Assembly: GCA_031283385.1 (NCBI GenBank)
Contig: JAITBW010000025.1
Location: 1-10,550, forward strand
Direction of reading: 5' to 3'
DNA from: Nitrososphaerota archaeon
GTDB lineage: Archaea; Thermoproteota; Bathyarchaeia; Bathyarchaeales; Bathycorpusculaceae
Length of the DNA stretch: 10,550 nucleotides
Position 1 is the first letter of the stretch; every line of letters begins with the position of its first letter. The notes beneath the pieces were generated by a model. It had not been told where the DNA came from. It saw nothing but the letters and a program-made list of their open reading frames with translations, and did no database searches. Position numbers and translations under genes: made by a program. Below are positions 6,492-10,550 of this stretch, piece after piece.

Positions 6492-7256
6492 CTACTGTGA
6501 CTGCTCTGTGCTACTGTTGTATTGCTCTTCTTTGGCATCTTGGGTTGGTGGTTCTTCATTTGTGATGGTTATAGTTTTTGTGTTTTGTCTTTTTCTTTTC
6601 TTTATTAATGGTAGTATGAATTCAACTATTATAAGTAAGGCAGTTAATATTCCAAGTATGACTGTTATCATGTTGTTTTTTTGAGATTGCATTGCTATTG
6701 CGCCTATCCATGGAATGCGCATAACAACTTTGCCATAGATGTAATCTTGTGAAATTGCGTTATCGTAAGTGCTTGTTGGGTCCTCTGCAACAGAATGCCA
6801 TGGGTCTCTGCTCTGTGGTGTTTGAGGCCAAACATTTGGGTACCCATTGCCGTCTCCTTTAGTGTGAAAGTACAGTTTTCCATCTACTTCAACTGAGTCA
6901 ATGATGCGATGAACAATATTTGCTTCTGGGTCATTTGTTGCCCTTGTAGGGTTGCGGAAGACTATTATGTCGCTGTCTGGGTAGTTGGTTTTCAGGTCTT
7001 TTGCGTCTACTCCTTGGATAATTAGTATGTCTCCTACATGTAGTGTTCTTTCAAATGTATGTGAAAAAAGGTTGCCGTTGCATCGTTCTGCTGGAATGCA
7101 CATGCTGCCGCTTACTACGACGAATAATGGAAAAATATCTGTGTTCAGTGCTCTTGGCAATGCGCCCCAGAAACCTATTATAATTATTGGGATTAGTGCT
7201 AACGTAACAGCAGTTCTGAAAATGTCATTTTGCCACAGCTTTTTTACAGTTGCCAT
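6492..7256 (-). CDS. signal peptidase I, archaeal/ER type (S26B family)
   Basis: A 254-residue membrane protease that cleaves signal peptides from exported proteins. An N-terminal transmembrane helix (about 14-33) is followed by VVVSGSM with catalytic S51, IVHRI with H116 (His replaces the bacterial general-base Lys, the archaeal/ER pattern) and TKGDGN with D135. IPWIGAI (181-187) precedes a second membrane helix (about 196-218), then a basic KKRKRQ stretch and a charged, Gln-rich tail to 254. Between the SGSM box and the following LHVGD strand there is a loop with two cysteines (C53, C59), which could form a disulfide outside the cell. The ATG is supported by a TATA box at 7291-7300. The gene stands alone between convergent and divergent neighbours. 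It could process proteins such as the surface protein at the window start, but nothing links them genetically. Confidence 0.93.
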   Translation of the reverse strand: MATVKKLWQNDIFRTAVTLALIPIIIIGFWGALPRALNTDIFPLFVVVSGSMCIPAERCNGNLFSHTFERTLHVGDILIIQGVDAKDLKTNYPDSDIIVFRNPTRATNDPEANIVHRIIDSVEVDGKLYFHTKGDGNGYPNVWPQTPQSRDPWHSVAEDPTSTYDNAISQDYIYGKVVMRIPWIGAIAMQSQKNNMITVILGILTALLIIVEFILPLIKKRKRQNTKTITITNEEPPTQDAKEEQYNSSTEQSQ

Positions 7257-7290
7257 TTTGTGTCCACTATTCTGCAGTAAACGTAGATGT

Positions 7291-7300
7291 AGTTATAAAA
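7291..7300 (-). promoter_or_regulatory. TATA box of the signal peptidase gene
   Basis: On the minus strand it reads TTTTATAACT. Its centre is about 40 bases before the ATG, so transcription would begin near 7270 with a leader of roughly 13 bases. Only a weak SD-like GTGGA (7263-7267) is present in that leader. Confidence 0.5.
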
Positions 7301-7390
7301 GTCTTCTATAATCTGGTTGAGGCGGTATAGAAATTTCAGATTCTATATGTGTGTTGAGTTGGTTTTGGGTTTTGTTTGGTTTGTAGTTTG

Positions 7391-7446
7391 TTTATATGTT
7401 AAAAGTTAATTAATTAGTTTTGTTTTTTAGCAGAAATACATTAGGT
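7391..7446 (+). promoter_or_regulatory. TATA box (7391-7398) and SD (7443-7446) of the TIM-barrel gene
   Basis: TTTATATG at 7391-7398 predicts a start site near 7421 and a leader of about 34 bases. AGGT at 7443-7446 lies eight bases before the ATG at 7455. The TTG at 7446 overlaps the SD, which argues against it as the start codon. Confidence 0.45.
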
Positions 7447-7454
7447 TGTATACT

Positions 7455-8237
7455 ATGTTTGAGGCTAAAGTCGGTGTTTCTATGCTTTATAGTTTGCATG
7501 AATCTTTTAATCGTATGGCTAAGCGGTTAAATGCTGAAAATACGCGGTACATTGAGGTTTTAGATGATGGTGCTCATGAATTGGATAAAGGCCGAGTTAA
7601 TTTACTTAAAGAAGTAGCGAAGAGTTACAATTTAGAGTATACGGTGCATGCGCCTTTTGCTGATATAAATATTGCTTCTCCTTCTCCGACAATGCTTAAT
7701 GCTGCTCTAAAGCGTCTTACTAAATCGCTTTATTATGCGCATGTTTTAGATGCTAAATTGTGGGTTTTTCATCCTGGTGCTAGAACAGGTATATCTCAAT
7801 TTTATCCTGGTGCGGAATGGAAACAGAATATTCAAAGTATACAGGAACTTTATGCTGAAGCGGAGCAGCTTGGTGTAAATATTGCTATAGAAAATTTGCC
7901 TGCAAAATACTGGTTTCTAATGAGCAAACCAGAAGATTTCCAGAAATTCTACAAAGAAACAGAGTTGCCCATAGGTATAGTGTTAGATGTCGGGCATTCT
8001 AATCTTGAAAATCAAACAAAACCTTTCTTTGACGAGCTTGCTGACAAAATAGTCCATATTCATGCAAGCGACAATAAAGGCGTTGATGATGATCACCTAG
8101 GCATTGGCTATGGCGCTATTGACTATAATCTAGTTGCTAAGACTTTAAAGAAAATAGGCTATAATCATCGTGTGATTGTCGAATCATGTGATCATATACC
8201 TGAAAGTTTAAAGAAACTTGAAGAACTATTGAATTAA
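7455..8237 (+). CDS. sugar phosphate isomerase/epimerase, endonuclease-IV-like TIM barrel (AP endonuclease 2 superfamily)
   Basis: A 260-residue cytoplasmic TIM barrel of the xylose-isomerase-like/AP endonuclease family 2. Likely metal ligands are visible in order: VHAPF (H65), WVFHPGA (H106), AIENLP (E146), LDVGHSN (D178, H181), HIHASDN (H201, H203, D206), a DDDHLGIGYG loop (H214) and IVESCD (E243). This set fits a di- or trinuclear metal site; the DHLGIGYG loop also occurs in sugar isomerases and in endonuclease IV relatives. Whether the substrate is a sugar or an abasic site cannot be read from the sequence. The start was moved from a possible TTG (7446) to the ATG (7455) because of the SD. 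It has its own promoter and stops 16 bases from the opposing RNase Z stop. Its 5' two thirds are T/G-rich. Confidence 0.8.
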   Translation: MFEAKVGVSMLYSLHESFNRMAKRLNAENTRYIEVLDDGAHELDKGRVNLLKEVAKSYNLEYTVHAPFADINIASPSPTMLNAALKRLTKSLYYAHVLDAKLWVFHPGARTGISQFYPGAEWKQNIQSIQELYAEAEQLGVNIAIENLPAKYWFLMSKPEDFQKFYKETELPIGIVLDVGHSNLENQTKPFFDELADKIVHIHASDNKGVDDDHLGIGYGAIDYNLVAKTLKKIGYNHRVIVESCDHIPESLKKLEELLN

Positions 8238-8263
8238 CCTACCTATTTTATTGTTAGGTGGGT
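8237..8263. terminator. hairpin at the convergent junction of the TIM-barrel and RNase Z genes
   Basis: ACCTACCTA (8237-8245) pairs with TAGGTGGGT (8255-8263) around a nine-base loop: nine pairs, one of them a G.U wobble in the plus-strand RNA (A.C mismatch in the minus-strand RNA). It spans both stop codons. Archaeal termination normally relies on U tracts, and only TTTT occurs here, so the hairpin may instead act as a 3' end stabiliser or processing site. Confidence 0.4.
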
Positions 8264-9168
8264 AATTCTAATGTTAGAAGGTCTTCGGCTATTATGGTAT
8301 TTTCAAAAACTTTTTTTGCCTGCTCTAGCAAAAGCTTAGCGTCAGGGTATCTTGCGCTAACGTGTGTTAACACTAACATTTTTGCCTCTGCATTCTTAGC
8401 TTGCACTGCCGCCTGTGATGGTGTTGAGTGACCTGTTAGCTCTGCTTTTTCCGTTAATGCGTCATCGTATGTGCAGTCATGTATTATAACGTCTGCGTGT
8501 TTTGCAAAATCTACAAAGTCTTTAAAGGGTTTTGTATCTCCTGTGTATACAATTTTTCTTCCCCGTTTACTTGGACCCATAACATCATATGAATTTACCA
8601 TATTATTGCCTGATAACGTTATGGTTTCTCCTTTTTGCAATTTAGCCCATAACTCTCCCTCTGGCACGCCTAAAGCAACTGCTTTTTCCGGAAAAAATTT
8701 GCCAGGACGCGGCTTTTCTTCAAAGGCGTAACTATAACTATCAATTGTATGATCAGCCTTTATAGTCTCTACAAAATATTTCTCCTCATCAACAATGACC
8801 CCTGACTTTACAATTTCATGAACTTCCACTTGATACGTTAATTCAAACTTTAACGACTGCTGACAATTAACCAGAAAATCTTTAAGCCCTAAAGGACCAT
8901 AAATCTGAATAAACTCCCTTCTATCAAGTAACGCCATAGTCTGCAGTAACCCTGGCAAACCTAAAATGTGATCACCGTGCAAATGTGTGAGAAAAATTTT
9001 AGTTTTTTTATGAAAACTATTTTTTGTAGCCATCATTTGCCTTTGCATGTTTTCTCCGCAGTCAAATATCCACTGCTCAGACGATCCCTGCAGTATAATA
9101 GCTGGTAAACCACGACTTAATGTTGGCACAGCCGCGCTTGTTCCAAGAAAAACTAGTCGTATGTCCAT
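8254..9168 (-). CDS. rnz: ribonuclease Z (tRNA 3' endonuclease)
   Basis: A 304-residue short-form RNase Z, a metallo-beta-lactamase nuclease that trims the 3' trailer of precursor tRNAs so that CCA can be added. The zinc motif THLHGDH contains H62, H64, D66 and H67; further ligands are H140 (KADHTID), D211 (YTGDTKP) and H269 (LTHVSARY). HDCTYDD and LTGHSTPSQAA (244-254, with H247) are RNase Z signatures that separate it from other metallo-beta-lactamases. The substrate-binding arm lies at about 154-180. An SD-like AAAAGGA at 9181-9187, inside the end of the upstream methyltransferase gene, is 12 bases from the ATG; the two genes are two bases apart. It is the last gene of a minus-strand unit, so tRNA methylation and tRNA 3' maturation are co-expressed. 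Composition changes near 8560-8600 within the gene. Confidence 0.95.
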   Translation of the reverse strand: MDIRLVFLGTSAAVPTLSRGLPAIILQGSSEQWIFDCGENMQRQMMATKNSFHKKTKIFLTHLHGDHILGLPGLLQTMALLDRREFIQIYGPLGLKDFLVNCQQSLKFELTYQVEVHEIVKSGVIVDEEKYFVETIKADHTIDSYSYAFEEKPRPGKFFPEKAVALGVPEGELWAKLQKGETITLSGNNMVNSYDVMGPSKRGRKIVYTGDTKPFKDFVDFAKHADVIIHDCTYDDALTEKAELTGHSTPSQAAVQAKNAEAKMLVLTHVSARYPDAKLLLEQAKKVFENTIIAEDLLTLELPT

Positions 9169-9170
9169 TT

Positions 9171-10217
9171 TTACGTACTTTCCTTTTCAAATACTGCTAT
9201 TTCTCTTGTTAATGTACGATGTACATAGGCAAAGTGCGACTCAACATGCTTAAACCCTATAGAGACACCAATAGCTTTAATGTTTAACGTTTTAGGCGAA
9301 GCAATACATATCCGGTGACCAACAGGCAACAGGTTGTAAGCAGACAATAACACATCATTTACTAATTCACGTGTAGTAGACTTTAGCGTGCTAGCTGAAC
9401 GCCCATATGGCGGATCTGTTACCATACAATCGACTTTAAAAAAAGGCAATTTGCGCGCATCAGCTAGAAATAGGCCATCAGCGTTTATGTTAAAAAAACG
9501 CAAATTTTTATGACAACCAACAATCATACGTTTAGCTGCGTCAACTCCTAAAACGTTACATCCTATATATGCTGCTTCAATTAATGTGCTGCCTGTGCCG
9601 CAGAAGGGGTCAAGTACTGTTTTTTCTGTTTTTGCATGAGCAAAATTTATCATGCATCTTGCGAGTTTAGCTGGCATTGCAGATGGATGGAAAAACGGTT
9701 TTTTACGTGGTCGGCGTTCTGAAAAAGTTTTGCTGCTAATTTCTGTAAGTTTTAAGCCAAAAACAAGTTTTTCGTCTGTAATTATGCCTATAAATGTTTT
9801 ATCTGGGTTTTTAAGATTTACTTTAGCCTCTGGTATGTGTTTGAGGATTTGTCTGCCTAGCTTTATTTCAAGCTCCATAGTGTTAACTGCTTGGTCAGCA
9901 AAAGTTTTAATGCGGTTTATCCTTACGACAAAACTTTCACCGGGCTTTAAAACGTTTTTAAAATCTGTTTCTTCTGCAACTTTTAATATATCCACATAAT
10001 TTGCGTTTGAAACAAATAACTCTAATGCACAAAGCCTAGTAAAAGCTGATCTTACAGGTACTACTTTAACGCTTTCCGCATCAGCGTTTAACCGTAAAAC
10101 TTGAGTCATTACCTCAACAGTAGAGTAAGGGTGTCCCTCTGTTTCTAATATTGCCAGAGCTTCTGAAGCGGGCATAGTAGGGTTTTCGCCTGAAAGCAAA
10201 AAGAAAAGCTTTGCCAC
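9171..10217 (-). CDS. tRNA (guanine10-N2)-methyltransferase, Trm11/Trm-G10 type with THUMP domain
   Basis: A 348-residue class I SAM-dependent methyltransferase that modifies G10 of tRNA to m2G/m2,2G, probably stabilising the elbow. The N-terminal half (about 1-160) is the ferredoxin-like plus THUMP tRNA-binding region, with FVVRINRIK (96-104) and TFIGIITDEKLVFGLKL (141-157). The FHPSAMPAKLARCMIN linker (176-191) precedes SAM motif I DPFCGTGS (203-210), VLGVDA (222-227) and catalytic motif IV TDPPYGR (267-273). The start is GTG, directly after the TAA of the PRPP synthetase gene with no spacing; the SD AAAGGA at 10228-10233 lies ten bases upstream. This supports co-translation in a prs-trm-rnz unit. 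Exact position specificity (mono- or dimethyl) is inferred from the family. Confidence 0.9.
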   Translation of the reverse strand: MAKLFFLLSGENPTMPASEALAILETEGHPYSTVEVMTQVLRLNADAESVKVVPVRSAFTRLCALELFVSNANYVDILKVAEETDFKNVLKPGESFVVRINRIKTFADQAVNTMELEIKLGRQILKHIPEAKVNLKNPDKTFIGIITDEKLVFGLKLTEISSKTFSERRPRKKPFFHPSAMPAKLARCMINFAHAKTEKTVLDPFCGTGSTLIEAAYIGCNVLGVDAAKRMIVGCHKNLRFFNINADGLFLADARKLPFFKVDCMVTDPPYGRSASTLKSTTRELVNDVLLSAYNLLPVGHRICIASPKTLNIKAIGVSIGFKHVESHFAYVHRTLTREIAVFEKEST

Positions 10218-10550
10218 TTATATGGCGTCCTTTAACTGTTTACTTATAAGCGGTGCTAAGCTAACTTTACTATATGCTCCTGGAATACTATCTGTTCCAA
10301 CAATTTCCTCAACACCAGCGTTTAACATGCGCTCTGCCGCATCACCTATAAGCAATGGGTGAACACATGCCGCAAAGACATGCTTTGCCCCTAAATCCTT
10401 CAAAATTTTAGCCGCACCCACAATAGTACCACCGGTGCTTATAATATCATCAAAAATTATGACCGTTTTACCTTCCACATTTAATCCTTCACCCGACTGC
10501 ACAGTCTGACCCGTATAACGATCCCTAACTTTACTCAAATACCCAACATC
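10218..10550 (-). CDS. prs: ribose-phosphate pyrophosphokinase, C-terminal part (partial, 5' end outside window)
   Basis: The final 110 residues of PRPP synthetase, which makes 5-phosphoribosyl-1-pyrophosphate from ribose 5-phosphate and ATP for nucleotide, histidine and tryptophan synthesis. The frame stays open to the window edge (DVGYLSKVRDRYTG), so the TTG at 10538 is not a start. The PRPP-binding motif VIIFDDIISTGGTI is complete; the family's KxRD box appears as KVRDRYTG, and AACVHPLLIGDA and VGTDSIPG are typical downstream strands. Its stop codon directly abuts the GTG of the tRNA methyltransferase gene, placing prs upstream in the same minus-strand unit. The lost N-terminal half would hold the ATP-binding flexible loop. 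Confidence 0.93.
   Translation of the reverse strand, partial: DVGYLSKVRDRYTGQTVQSGEGLNVEGKTVIIFDDIISTGGTIVGAAKILKDLGAKHVFAACVHPLLIGDAAERMLNAGVEEIVGTDSIPGAYSKVSLAPLISKQLKDAI

Noticed and set aside
7446..7454. TTG start for the TIM-barrel gene
   Set aside because: It overlaps the AGGT ribosome binding site that is well placed for the ATG at 7455.
7257..7454. tRNA or small RNA gene in the gap between signal peptidase and the TIM-barrel gene
   Set aside because: No cloverleaf, T-arm box or stable hairpin could be found; the gap is accounted for by two divergent promoters and T/G-rich filler.
10536..10538. TTG start making a short 106-residue phosphoribosyltransferase-like gene
   Set aside because: The frame stays open to the window edge with PRPP synthetase similarity (VGYLSKVRDRYTG), so this is the truncated end of prs.
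1..10550. CRISPR array, insertion sequence, integrase or defence island
   Set aside because: No spaced direct repeats, terminal inverted repeats, transposase or nuclease-defence domains were seen; the genes are mostly core archaeal functions.

Overview
The window is archaeal chromosome. It carries an archaeal EF-2-type GTPase, an archaeal OGG-type 8-oxoguanine glycosylase, a Sulfolobus-Ard1-like N-terminal acetyltransferase, a Ser/His/Asp signal peptidase, RNase Z and a THUMP-domain tRNA G10 methyltransferase. Leaders contain archaeal TATA boxes and short Shine-Dalgarno (SD) elements. The AT-rich sequence, the style of the surface protein and the signal peptidase fit the Thermoproteota, most likely a Bathyarchaeia-like lineage; this placement is by impression only. 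No RNA gene, CRISPR array or insertion sequence was seen.

Layout. (1) 1-525 (+) is the C-terminal end of a membrane-anchored surface protein, closed by an oligo-T terminator. (2) 726-2009 (+) is a LarA-like (DUF2088) protein that keeps the Ni-pincer lysine region but has lost several residues of lactate racemase. (3) 2095-2583 (+) is an Ard1/RimI-type acetyltransferase whose stop codon overlaps the stop of the opposing gene. (4) 5619-2580 (-) is a two-gene unit: an EF-2 paralog, then OGG, overlapping by 11 bases. (5) 5709-6476 (+) is an atypical protein kinase, divergent from EF-2 across an 89-base gap centred on a perfect AT-rich inverted repeat. (6) 7256-6492 (-) is signal peptidase I. (7) 7455-8237 (+) is a TIM-barrel sugar isomerase/endonuclease-IV-like protein. 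(8) 10550-8254 (-) is a compact unit: PRPP synthetase (partial), tRNA G10 methyltransferase, RNase Z.

The main discovery candidate is the EF-2-like gene. Its GTPase core is largely intact, but the domain IV loop that should carry the diphthamide histidine is about three residues shorter and lacks the whole HxDxxHRGxxQ signature, and the switch I glycine is replaced by lysine. It is therefore probably a diphthamide-independent EF-2 paralog and not the housekeeping translocase. It is co-transcribed with a DNA repair glycosylase and divergent from an atypical kinase. The second candidate is the degenerate LarA. Together the genes cover translation, tRNA maturation, DNA repair and protein export, and no single metabolic pathway links them.
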